A DNA stretch of 40,711 bases from a virus: positions 1 through 40,711 of the IMG/VR virus record IMGVR_UViG_3300005613_000152; one strand, 5' to 3'. Position 1 is the first letter of the stretch; each line of letters begins with the position of its first letter. Below the pieces are notes generated by a model, which saw nothing but the letters and a program-made list of their open reading frames with translations, was not told the DNA's origin and did no database searches. Positions 32,595 through 39,242 of the stretch are shown piece by piece. The position numbers were made by a program, and so were the translations under genes.

Positions 32595-32700
32595 TATGCG
32601 TGTAGAAGCATAAACACACAAACCCCTAGATATGCTTTAAAACGCATAAAAACATAAACATGCGTCAATGCTTGCCAGCAAATATGCTCCTAGACGCATA
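32595..32700. repeat. Three dyads TATGC-N8-GCATA
   Basis: TATGC, eight variable bases and GCATA occur at 32595-32612, 32631-32648 and 32683-32700. Arms and spacer length are identical while spacer sequences differ (GTGTAGAA, TTTAAAAC, TCCTAGAC). That pattern suggests binding by a dimeric protein or an iteron-like element. Starts are 36 and 52 nt apart. The rest of the 32498-32880 gap shows no gene. Confidence 0.7.
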
Positions 32701-32882
32701 GCAGCATTTGCAAACGATTCTCAATAGCTATAAGCGGCCTAAATGGACCCTGGAGGGGGGCAGTGGGGGCGGTCCTAACGCTAACTAGTGCTCAAAAATG
32801 CGAAGTAAAAATATTTGACCGCATCAACACCGTCTTTAAACCCCTCTGAGACCCCTCTAGAAGCCTCTACAAGGCCGTTCTT

Positions 32883-33098
32883 TTACTTCTTAGACCTATT
32901 AGTACTCTTAGACGTAATAGACAGGTTAGAAAGCCTATTATCCCTAGGGTTACCGTTTTTATGATCAACGTCTTTACCAGCTACGTTTTTACCAGCATTT
33001 ACAAGTTTTCTACGAGCTTTATTTCTACTACTTCTGTTAGCCCGTTGTTCAGGTTTTGAGTGGTAGTTATCGTATTCTTTGCGGTAATTACGAGACAT
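32883..33098 (-). CDS. Small HNH-motif protein
   Basis: The 71 residues are strongly basic. The C-terminal half has DVDHKNGNPRDNRLSNLSI, the HNH core DH...N...N, and the N-terminus MSRNYRKEYDNYHSKPEQRANRSSRNKARRKL resembles a family of small phage HNH proteins. It follows ThyX by 6 nt. It may be a free-standing nuclease or a packaging-related nicking factor; no zinc cysteines are present. Confidence 0.8.
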   Translation of the reverse strand: MSRNYRKEYDNYHSKPEQRANRSSRNKARRKLVNAGKNVAGKDVDHKNGNPRDNRLSNLSITSKSTNRSKK

Positions 33099-33104
33099 TT
33101 AGGT

Positions 33105-33737
33105 TTACCAATCAAGAGCTTTACTAATCATAGGAAATTGTTGTTTAAATATTTCTTTAGCTTGAAGAGCAATTCTTATGTGTTCTAGTTGAGTCCCATT
33201 TTGAGACCTTAGATCTATGTAATGAATCCAAGATCTAATAGTTCCTGCCATGTAAAGACGGCTAGGAGAAGCGAGAGGAAGGATATCTCTAGCTGTTTCT
33301 TTAGCTACACCAGAGCTAACCATTTCTCTATAGAGGTCTAGAGATTCTTCAAAAAGGTAATTAATACGTCTGTAAAACAGTTGAGTTTGATCAGGGGATA
33401 AATCATCAACAGAATTTTGTCTGTTGGTTAGATCTTGTCTACGGAGATGAGGAGTAACTGGATATCCCAACTCTTTGATATCTGCATAGCGTTGACTAAA
33501 TTCTTGAAAACTAAAACTTCTGTGACGAAGTATTTGTTGAGCAATAGATCTAGTTGTATTGATCTCTAGCACTAGATGACACATCTCAAAAGGAGACCAG
33601 TGTTTATGTTTAATGAGGTATTTAATTAATCGTTCTGATGCGTCTCCTTTTAGTTGATTATTAGGATTACTAACCCTAGCCATATAAACAATAAGTTCTT
33701 CTGCTTTAGGAGTGCTAGTAACCAGCTTAACGGTCAT
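33105..33737 (-). CDS. thyX: FAD-dependent thymidylate synthase ThyX
   Basis: The 210 residues contain the ThyX signature RHRX7S as RHRSFSFQEFS (R71 to S81), followed by QRY. The N-terminal ARVSNPNNQLK and C-terminal RLYMAGTIRSWIHYIDLRSQNGTQ-type stretch also fit. It makes dTMP from dUMP using methylene-THF, FAD and NADPH, complementing RNR and MazG encoded downstream. It is the first minus-strand gene after the 330-nt regulatory region. Confidence 0.97.
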   Translation of the reverse strand: MTVKLVTSTPKAEELIVYMARVSNPNNQLKGDASERLIKYLIKHKHWSPFEMCHLVLEINTTRSIAQQILRHRSFSFQEFSQRYADIKELGYPVTPHLRRQDLTNRQNSVDDLSPDQTQLFYRRINYLFEESLDLYREMVSSGVAKETARDILPLASPSRLYMAGTIRSWIHYIDLRSQNGTQLEHIRIALQAKEIFKQQFPMISKALDW

Positions 33738-33798
33738 TAGGAGTGGTTTAGAGGCTTAAGCAGTATAGGGTATAACTGTTGGTACTACTGTACTAATT

Positions 33799-33925
33799 AC
33801 TGTTTATATATTTAAACACTGTTTAGTGGTCTTTAAAGAACAGAAAGAAACTAATAAAAGAACAATTTAAAACTTTCTTTTCAAGGACCATTTAATACTG
33901 TTTAAAACAGGTCTTTAACTGTTTA
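33799..33925 (+). repeat. Four ACTGTTTA motifs in AT-rich regulatory region
   Basis: ACTGTTTA occurs at 33799, 33818, 33897 and 33918, that is, two pairs spaced 19 and 21 nt. Several sit in palindromes (AAACACTGTTT, CTGTTTAAAACAG). The region is the divergent gap between ThyX (minus) and the small gene at 34092 (plus). Related motifs lie before the plus gene at 30135. Confidence 0.55.
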
Positions 33926-33988
33926 AATACCGTATTTATATTTAGATCCTACTCAAGGTTTTTCTTTTGTCAAGCCTTTTACTAGCGA

Positions 33989-34067
33989 GCGTAAGCCCCT
34001 AAAGGGCCACTTTTAAAACTGGCTGTTTTTGCGTAAACCCCAAAGGGGCTTGCTTTAAGGTGCGTAA
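33989..34067. promoter_or_regulatory. Two tandem hairpins with GCGTAA repeats
   Basis: GCCC-CTAAA-GGGC (33995-34007) and CCCC-AAA-GGGG (34038-34048) are each preceded by GCGTAA; a third GCGTAA is at 34062. On the minus strand the second stem extends to AAGCCCC/GGGGTTT. Neither is followed by a T-run. They precede the plus-strand ORF at 34092, or lie far upstream of ThyX. Confidence 0.5.
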
Positions 34068-34091
34068 GTCTTGTTTAACTACAGCATCCGT

Positions 34092-34262
34092 ATGAACTGG
34101 TCTCACCACGCAGGAACTTGGAGTATTGAAGTTGTTGTATCAAACAATACATATTGGGGTTTAGTTAAAGAGGCTGCTGAAGTAGAGCAAAGCCCTGAAG
34201 AGTACTTAGCTGATTTAGCTGACTCTTTGGTTAAAACGTTTGACTACGAAAAACAACAATGA
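34092..34262 (+). CDS. Small plus-strand protein
   Basis: A 56-residue frame from ATG 34092 (MNWSHHAGTWSIEVVVSN), with an upstream in-frame TTG at 34071. The C-terminal half (EVEQSPEEYLADLADSLVKTF) looks like an acidic amphipathic helix. It is one of few genes opposing the main direction, and shares the ACTGTTTA upstream pattern with the other one. Function unknown. The stop overlaps a 9-codon ATG frame beginning MTDQHP. The 168 nt from here to the terminase stop hold no gene I can support. Confidence 0.5.
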   Translation: MNWSHHAGTWSIEVVVSNNTYWGLVKEAAEVEQSPEEYLADLADSLVKTFDYEKQQ

Positions 34263-34430
34263 CTGACCAACACCCGTCGCGCCTTTGAATCAATTCCTGA
34301 CCATTCGTAGCGAAACCCACTTTTACTTGTTTTCTTAATAAACATTAATTATTAGAAATCCAAGTAACCGCTTTTTTACTAACACCGTCCTAAAAGCCTC
34401 TCTAAGGCCCCTGTAGCCCCTTTTAGACCT

Positions 34431-36188
34431 CTACATACTCGACAACCAGTTAGAGCCCCCTGTAGAGGCTCCTAGGGCCTTCTGAAGGTCTTCTAAGCTC
34501 TGAGCGTATCCAATAGCGTCAATAGAGAGTCCGTTATCACCCTGAATAAACTTACGTTCCAACTCCCACTGTTCAGCAAATCTTGAATCCATAGCTTTCT
34601 TTTCGGTAAGGGCCATGGATTCAGTAAAGTACTGAACTGCCATAGCTAAAGCATCTAAACGGTCATCATGCTTGATGGAATTTTTGTCTTTGGTTATGCG
34701 GGTAAGTTGCCAAAAGAGCTGGTATTGAGATCTAGTTTCGCTTGGATAAATTTCAGTAGATTTAAAATCCTCAGTGATTACGTCAGTATCAACCATCAAC
34801 CTGTGTTGATTAAGAACAGGTTCAAGCGTGTCAATAATTCTCAACTCTTTTTGTTTTGTGTGTCGGACCTCTTCGACAGAGCAGGGGTAAATTACACCGA
34901 GGTAACGCTTAAGGAGTTCCGAGAACATACCCAAGCCGAGATTACTTTCAACAAGTATTTGTTTGACCTTGTACTCTTTTGCGATGAGGGTAAGTTTTTT
35001 AAGGTTACTTTCGCTGTAACCACCTCTCAAACCACCAGAAGCAAGAAGAAAGAGGTTTCCGTTCAAATAAGCGACTACTGCGTACCCGAGTTCATCAGAA
35101 CCCCGTCCAGAAGGGTCTATGGACAGTACAACTCCGGTGTATTCAAGAAACTCAGAACCGATTTGGGCAGGCTTGTAAAACAAGTCTCCGTGAAGACCGA
35201 CAGATGGTAGATCTAGAGCTTTATCACCGTTAGCAAGCCACACAACTTTATCTGGACCTCGTTCACGGTTAAGACGAAACACACAAAGGTCACGAAGTTT
35301 TAATGGATAACGTTCTTCATCACTAAGGCTGATATCCAGCAAAAACTGAAGGTTAAACGTTGATCTACCAATAGAAAGCTGTCTAGCTTCCAGTTCTTCC
35401 CAACCAAAACGACGAGGATCAACTGGGTGTCCAGCAAGAGTTTTATCGTTTTCTAGATCTGACAGTAGTTTTGGAGCAAGCCGACTTCCGTAGTAATTGG
35501 TAAGTTTCTTTTGAGACGGATAAAGAGCAGGCCAAATACGACAGGAATAACCAGCTAGTTCAAGTTTTGCGTAAATAGAGTCTTGAGTATGTGGAGTACC
35601 AAGAAACACAATTTCTCCACCAGGTTTAATAACGGAATCAAATTCTTTAATTGATTCACGTAATTTGTCTCTAATAAGTTGAGTTTCACAGGACTGAGGG
35701 GTTTCTACATCATCAGCAACGATGAGGTCTGCACGAGAGCCCGTGATTTGCCCGAAAATGCCGCTAGAACGCACGGAAGGGCTTTGATCGGGTTTAGCCC
35801 CATAAACGTCAAAAGCGACCTTAGAGAAGCGCTGAGTGTCGCTAGGGAATAGATCTTTAACCATGAACCAGTTCCGCAGCAAATCGTGACAAAATACAGA
35901 AAACGCATCAGCACGATCTTGAGCTGCAGAGATCACCAAGACCTTACAATCAGGGTCTCTACGAAGCCTCCAAAGGACGTAGCCAGCCGTTAGGAACGAT
36001 TTACCACAACCCCTATAGGCCATGATGATTCGCCGTTCAGGGCCGTTTTGGAGGTAATCAGCAAGTTGATATTGAACAGGTGTAGGGCTAGGTAATCGAA
36101 GGTAATGCCACAGATGCGTAGCAAAAACAGGAAACGAAGCTACAGCCTCTTGAATTAATTTTTCAGTTTGTTTATTGGTTCTTGGCAC
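34431..36188 (-). CDS. Terminase large subunit (T7 gp19-like)
   Basis: The 585 residues equal T7 gp19 (586). The ATPase has Walker A AYRGCGKS (57-64) and Walker B LIVADDVE (155-162). The nuclease half has LSIDPSGRGSDELG with its metal Asp and a late KHDDRLDALAMAV. It pumps DNA into the prohead and cuts concatemers. In T7 it is almost the last gene; here it is followed by the early region, so the map is circularly permuted relative to T7. Confidence 0.97.
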   Translation of the reverse strand: MPRTNKQTEKLIQEAVASFPVFATHLWHYLRLPSPTPVQYQLADYLQNGPERRIIMAYRGCGKSFLTAGYVLWRLRRDPDCKVLVISAAQDRADAFSVFCHDLLRNWFMVKDLFPSDTQRFSKVAFDVYGAKPDQSPSVRSSGIFGQITGSRADLIVADDVETPQSCETQLIRDKLRESIKEFDSVIKPGGEIVFLGTPHTQDSIYAKLELAGYSCRIWPALYPSQKKLTNYYGSRLAPKLLSDLENDKTLAGHPVDPRRFGWEELEARQLSIGRSTFNLQFLLDISLSDEERYPLKLRDLCVFRLNRERGPDKVVWLANGDKALDLPSVGLHGDLFYKPAQIGSEFLEYTGVVLSIDPSGRGSDELGYAVVAYLNGNLFLLASGGLRGGYSESNLKKLTLIAKEYKVKQILVESNLGLGMFSELLKRYLGVIYPCSVEEVRHTKQKELRIIDTLEPVLNQHRLMVDTDVITEDFKSTEIYPSETRSQYQLFWQLTRITKDKNSIKHDDRLDALAMAVQYFTESMALTEKKAMDSRFAEQWELERKFIQGDNGLSIDAIGYAQSLEDLQKALGASTGGSNWLSSM

Positions 36189-36372
36189 TGCTAGCCCATT
36201 TAAATACTTGACTTAAGTTATTCTGCAACACGAAATTCATTTTTATGAATTGATACGTGAGATCTTCTAATTTTTCACGAGGAGCATTAGGAAGTTCTCG
36301 TTTCATGCGTTCTAAGCGCAGTTGTTGCTCAATTGAGAGTTCCAAATTGGGCATAGGAGGGAGTTCATCCAT
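36172..36372 (-). CDS. Small helical protein, possible NblA-like adaptor
   Basis: The 66 residues have MDELPPMPNLELSIEQQLRL then a second helix ending QVFKWASSA. NblA (about 60 residues, two helices) typically reads LSLEQQF near the start and ends ..LLKHKW; it targets phycobilisomes to Clp protease and is known from several cyanophages. The ELSIEQQ match, length and K-W end are suggestive, not decisive. It overlaps the terminase start by 17 nt, so an unrelated packaging accessory is the main alternative. Confidence 0.5.
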   Translation of the reverse strand: MDELPPMPNLELSIEQQLRLERMKRELPNAPREKLEDLTYQFIKMNFVLQNNLSQVFKWASSAKNQ

Positions 36373-36704
36373 TGATCAATCATCCATTCGCGTTTAGCAG
36401 AATAATGCTCTTGATCTCGATACCACAACCTCCAATTTTCACTTCCTTTATCTTGGTTACAACTAATACAAGCTGGAACAATATTTGTAGCTAAATCTTG
36501 TCCTCCTTTAGTTTTGGGGTGAATGTGATCAAGAGTTAAAGCGTTACTTTTTACACCGCAATAAGCACATTTACATCCAAAAGCGTTTTTGATTCCTTGT
36601 TTCCAAGCTCTGACTGCATCACGTCGTTGAAGGGATTGAAGATTCGCCATAGCTGCATCAGGCGTCAAATAGACAAAATCCCCAGCAGGCGATTGGATCA
36701 CCAT
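36312..36704 (-). CDS. HNH endonuclease
   Basis: The 130 residues have the full HNH motif: CAYCG, LTLDHIHPKTKGGQD, then NIVPACISCNQDKGS, with two CxxC zinc pairs. Located between small and large terminase genes, it fits the HNH proteins that work with terminases in cos-type packaging, though a homing nuclease is possible. The last 20 residues overlap the next gene by 61 nt. Confidence 0.9.
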   Translation of the reverse strand: MVIQSPAGDFVYLTPDAAMANLQSLQRRDAVRAWKQGIKNAFGCKCAYCGVKSNALTLDHIHPKTKGGQDLATNIVPACISCNQDKGSENWRLWYRDQEHYSAKREWMIDQWMNSLLCPIWNSQLSNNCA

Positions 36705-36743
36705 ACCGGGGACTTTGCTTGGTACATATAGGAATTGGAGTTC

Positions 36744-37016
36744 CTACACACCAATATAAGACCTAACTTTCTTCAAATCGACTTCTGGCAAAGCAGAAAT
36801 CATTTCAGAAATAGCAGAAATATCACCACCATTAAGAGCAGTAATACCTTGATCTTTAAGGAACTTAATTGCGTTAGCAAGATCAGATGCTTTTACATCG
36901 TCACGATTAAGTTGATCAATAAGTTTAGTTGCTACCAAACGGTGAAGACTAAAAAGATCGTCTTCAGAAGCAAGACCTTCAGTTTTATTTAGAGACTTTT
37001 TTGGAGAAGCTGCCAT
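36744..37016 (-). CDS. Terminase small subunit (T7 gp18-like)
   Basis: The 90 residues match T7 gp18 (89). The central LHRLVATKLIDQLNRDDVKASDLANAIKFL-type region and the following LKDQGI are typical of this DNA-maturase subunit, which recognises DNA and activates the large subunit. It overlaps the upstream 54-aa TM gene by 32 nt, as gp17.5 and gp18 are adjacent in T7. Confidence 0.88.
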   Translation of the reverse strand: MAASPKKSLNKTEGLASEDDLFSLHRLVATKLIDQLNRDDVKASDLANAIKFLKDQGITALNGGDISAISEMISALPEVDLKKVRSYIGV

Positions 37017-37149
37017 AGAGAACTCGGAACGCTTTCAACATCAATTGTACGAGGCTATTCTCTTTAAGTTTGGAAGCACCGATCAGCTCTGACAGAACAA
37101 AAGCCAGAGACCACAGAGCAGCCTGAACAGTAGGGTCAGAAAAATCCAT
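36985..37149 (-). CDS. 54-aa single-TM protein, candidate holin (gp17.5-like)
   Basis: The frame starts at ATG 37149, 2 nt after the endolysin stop, and ends inside the small-terminase gene. The product MDFSDPTVQAALWSLAFVLS... has one hydrophobic helix at about 9-26 and a basic C-terminus (LYGSFSKKVSK). Position between endolysin and small terminase equals that of T7 holin gp17.5. Holin function is inferred from topology and place. Confidence 0.65.
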   Translation of the reverse strand: MDFSDPTVQAALWSLAFVLSELIGASKLKENSLVQLMLKAFRVLYGSFSKKVSK

Positions 37150-37151
37150 GA

Positions 37152-37859
37152 TTAATTAATACAAGTTTGACTACGTTCCCAATAATAGATCCGATCTTGG
37201 ATACCGTTGAGGCCTCCGTTTAGCCTCCTAGTAGCACTATACACATCTCCAGTTTTACAAATATTTAAATAATCGTTATCAACAAGCCATTTATAAGCAC
37301 AAAGAAACGGATAAATATTAGCTGTATAGTCCGTACCAAGTTTCATAATTTTCTCATCTGGAGTACCACGTTTGGTCATCCAATTTGAAAAATTCTGATG
37401 ATTTGCACGACCTGTCAGTTGAATAGGGCCGCAGCCACGAAATTTAGGACCGTCACCGGGATAAATATTTCCAATATCTTTTCTTCCTTCTAAATAATAT
37501 CCAGGATCAATTTCTTTCATATAAACAAATCCAGCGCTTTCATGCGCCATCTGAGCAATCAACATGCGTCGTGCTGTAAGGTCTTTATTAAATCCAGTAG
37601 CATCTAGCAACGATTGAAGATCATCTAGAAACGCATCATCAAAACTTTTAGCAGAATGCCCCGTAAGCTTAGCGAGCATCTCAGCGGTAACTTGATATTT
37701 AACGTAATTTGGATGTTGTTTAGGTCCGCTACGCCAAAGCTGAGCAAATTTTTCAAGAGTTCCAGGAGGAATTTGATCTTGAAGAAAATCTAGAGCATAG
37801 TCTTGATGTGGCTTTTCGTTGTAATACTTAGCTACATTACGAAGAGAGATGTCGGCCAT
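37152..37859 (-). CDS. Endolysin, GH19 chitinase/lysozyme-like
   Basis: The 235 residues contain IAQMAHESAGF with the probable catalytic Glu, and the family-type FRGCGPIQLTGRANHQNFSNW. GH19-like phage lysins usually read RGRGPIQLTG, so Cys in place of the second Arg is unusual. The C-terminus (TRRLNGGLNGIQDRIYYWE) also matches. It hydrolyses peptidoglycan for lysis. No signal peptide is visible, so a holin is needed, and TM proteins flank it on both sides. AGGA precedes the ATG. Confidence 0.92.
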   Translation of the reverse strand: MADISLRNVAKYYNEKPHQDYALDFLQDQIPPGTLEKFAQLWRSGPKQHPNYVKYQVTAEMLAKLTGHSAKSFDDAFLDDLQSLLDATGFNKDLTARRMLIAQMAHESAGFVYMKEIDPGYYLEGRKDIGNIYPGDGPKFRGCGPIQLTGRANHQNFSNWMTKRGTPDEKIMKLGTDYTANIYPFLCAYKWLVDNDYLNICKTGDVYSATRRLNGGLNGIQDRIYYWERSQTCIN

Positions 37860-38085
37860 TTAAAAGGATCCTGTCTAATTTTTCATCAATCCGTTGAATT
37901 TGTTGTTCCAACCGATCAATCATAGGCATTAACTCGTCCTTTCTAACAAATTCTTTGTTAAGAATTACTTCTAACCGATCAACACGACGATCAACAGATT
38001 CAAATCGTTTGTGGGACCAAGTAAAAACACCACCACCAATACTGGCAGCACCTAAAATTACTGACAAGATGAAAGACGGTTCCAT
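37837..38085 (-). CDS. TM plus coiled-coil protein (holin or spanin candidate)
   Basis: The 82 residues begin MEPSFILSVILGAASIGGGVF, one membrane helix, followed by a heptad-rich coiled coil (RRVDRLEVIL ... RLEQQIQRIDEKLDRIL). That plan fits either a small holin of the XhlA-like type or an Rz-like spanin, which must reach the outer membrane. It overlaps the endolysin start by 23 nt, so it belongs to the lysis cassette. Confidence 0.72.
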   Translation of the reverse strand: MEPSFILSVILGAASIGGGVFTWSHKRFESVDRRVDRLEVILNKEFVRKDELMPMIDRLEQQIQRIDEKLDRILLNGRHLSS

Positions 38086-38087
38086 AA

Positions 38088-38267
38088 TTAAGACTTTCCG
38101 AAACCCTGCTTCATTTTGTAAGCCAAACGAGTTCCTTGAACGTCAATTGATCCTGGACGATAATTATGACCCTTTGGTAGCGGCTTAGTGGTGCCACCAG
38201 TGTCAGGAAGGCTAGGACCAGAACCAGGCTTACCTTTTTTGTAACCTTTAATTTCAAATGAAGGCAT
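38088..38267 (-). CDS. 59-aa Gly/Lys/Pro-rich protein
   Basis: The ORF from ATG 38267 to TAA 38088 encodes MPSFEIKGYKKGKPGSGPSL ... ending KMKQGFGKS. It is basic with little hydrophobic core. It stops 2 nt before the TM/coiled-coil gene and starts 2 nt after the next one, so it fits a continuous small-gene run. Function unknown; small basic virion-associated proteins look like this. Confidence 0.65.
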   Translation of the reverse strand: MPSFEIKGYKKGKPGSGPSLPDTGGTTKPLPKGHNYRPGSIDVQGTRLAYKMKQGFGKS

Positions 38268-38269
38268 AA

Positions 38270-38377
38270 TTATTTACCTTTAGATGGGACACAATTAGGG
38301 ACATTTTTGCCACCTTTCTTTTTCATACCAACCATTTCATAACCCTTCCAACAGGGTCCTTTCTTTTTAGCGGCCAT
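38270..38377 (-). CDS. 35-aa conserved basic phage protein (GPCWKGYEMVGMKKK)
   Basis: The frame MAAKKKGPCWKGYEMVGMKK... ends VPNCVPSKGK. The CWKGYxxVGMKKKGG..VPNCVP pattern recurs in many podoviruses as a tiny basic protein with two Cys near lysis or tail genes. Function unknown. Flanked by 2-4 nt gaps from its neighbours. Confidence 0.75.
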   Translation of the reverse strand: MAAKKKGPCWKGYEMVGMKKKGGKNVPNCVPSKGK

Positions 38378-38381
38378 AAAA

Positions 38382-38504
38382 TTACTTTGTTTTGTATCCT
38401 TTTTTCATTTTGCCACTTTTATTGCTATGTTTGGCAAATTGTTCAGCAACCTTTGGCTTTTTAGCATAAAGGTACTTACGTTGTTTTTCGGATTTAAAAG
38501 GCAC
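38382..38504 (-). CDS. 40-aa conserved basic phage protein with GTG start
   Basis: From GTG 38504 the product is MPFKSEKQRKYLYAKKPKVA... ending MKKGYKTK. The MPFKSEKQRxYLxAxxP motif is common in small phage proteins of unknown role. No ATG is available at the conserved start, so GTG is the start. It diverges from the plus-strand ORF whose ATG is 2 nt away. Confidence 0.75.
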   Translation of the reverse strand: MPFKSEKQRKYLYAKKPKVAEQFAKHSNKSGKMKKGYKTK

Positions 38505-38505
38505 A

Positions 38506-38745
38506 ATGAAACCTGTAAAAGATTTACTTCAACAGCTTATTCAATACTTTATTAATTGGCTAGTAACGTTTTGGCGTGAAGCAAAAACTACAGCAAATTT
38601 AAATGAAGAAATACGTAAATATAAAGAAGCGACTGAAGAGTTAGATCCCCAGCCGCAACCAGAATTTAAAGAAAATGGCGTTTTTGGTCAGGATGGTTGG
38701 TACATCCAATTAACAAACCCTGTAGTTACCAAGGAACACCAGTAG
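38506..38745 (+). CDS. Plus-strand 79-aa protein, amphipathic N-terminus
   Basis: The frame opens MKPVKDLLQQLIQYFINWLV, a helix rich in aromatic and aliphatic residues that could be membrane-associated. A charged middle (LNEEIRKYKEATEELDPQPQPEF) follows, then FGQDGWYIQLTNPVV. The last few codons lie antisense to the broken 101-aa-type gene remnant, so its original C-terminus may have been altered. It is AT-rich like the phage core. Confidence 0.5.
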   Translation: MKPVKDLLQQLIQYFINWLVTFWREAKTTANLNEEIRKYKEATEELDPQPQPEFKENGVFGQDGWYIQLTNPVVTKEHQ

Positions 38746-38797
38746 CTTTAGTTGGTGCTAATTTTTCGTTAATTTGAGCATCAAGTGCTGTACCAAT
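38726..38797 (-). pseudogene. C-terminal remnant of a second copy of the 101-aa protein
   Basis: Minus-strand translation gives IGTALDAQINEKLAPTKATGVPW then TAA. This aligns with the last residues of the intact gene at 38892-39197 (IETALQAQLDEKHSPTKAAG..). Similarity stops abruptly upstream of IGTAL. The remnant is AT-rich in codon choice while the intact copy is GC-rich, so they are diverged homologues and not a recent duplicate. Confidence 0.8.
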
Positions 38798-38808
38798 CCT
38801 GATCCTTA

Positions 38809-38874
38809 TTAAAGGTTGTCGGGTTTGCCTTTAATAGCCGCTGTTCTAATTAAAGGATCGGTGCCTGCAGCGGC
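38809..38874 (-). pseudogene. C-terminal fragment of an unidentified gene
   Basis: A frame open only between TAG and TAA reads AAAGTDPLIRTAAIKGKPDN plus one more residue, with no start codon. Its AAIKGKPDNL ending looks like a real phage protein C-terminus. It lies between the intact 101-aa gene and the remnant above, at the GC transition. I read it as the tail of a gene whose front was removed by recombination. Confidence 0.5.
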
Positions 38875-38891
38875 CTACGCTTCAGTTTAAC

Positions 38892-39197
38892 TCAGCTCCA
38901 CGGCACACCAGCAGCTTTGGTTGGCGAGTGCTTCTCGTCGAGCTGCGCTTGGAGTGCGGTTTCGATTTCAGCAACTTTTTCGTCACCAAACTTATCCTTG
39001 ATCCAACTGACCACCATGTCTTCGGTCAGGTCATCAAAGGGGATAAGGCTGTCGGGACGCTCCAGGCCGATGCTGCCATAAGCGCCTGCAGAGTAAGTAC
39101 CGTCCTCTGCATTAACGGTGTAATGGGCATTGTAGACGAACCCATCAGCGGTTTCCCGCTCTAGGTTGGCAATCGCCCAGGTGAATGTGGTGGTCAT
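38892..39197 (-). CDS. Cyanophage-type conserved protein (101 aa), intact copy
   Basis: The product starts MTTTFTWAIANLERETADGF, followed by VYNAHYTVNAEDGTYSAGAYG and a helical C-terminus ending TKAAGVPWS. It resembles small beta-sandwich-like proteins common in cyanophage genomes (I believe DUF7936). Function unknown. It is GC-rich, lies 45 nt downstream of the integrase, and has a broken AT-rich homologue 95 nt further on. Confidence 0.8.
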   Translation of the reverse strand: MTTTFTWAIANLERETADGFVYNAHYTVNAEDGTYSAGAYGSIGLERPDSLIPFDDLTEDMVVSWIKDKFGDEKVAEIETALQAQLDEKHSPTKAAGVPWS

Positions 39198-39242
39198 GAG
39201 AAAAATGAACCTATTGACAGTGTATTAGAAAAACAAGCGGTG

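Noticed and set aside
38740-38900. tRNA or attachment site at the composition break
   Set aside because: No cloverleaf or CCA-type arm could be drawn, and no matching core sequence was found elsewhere in the window. An attachment site cannot be shown without the other junction.
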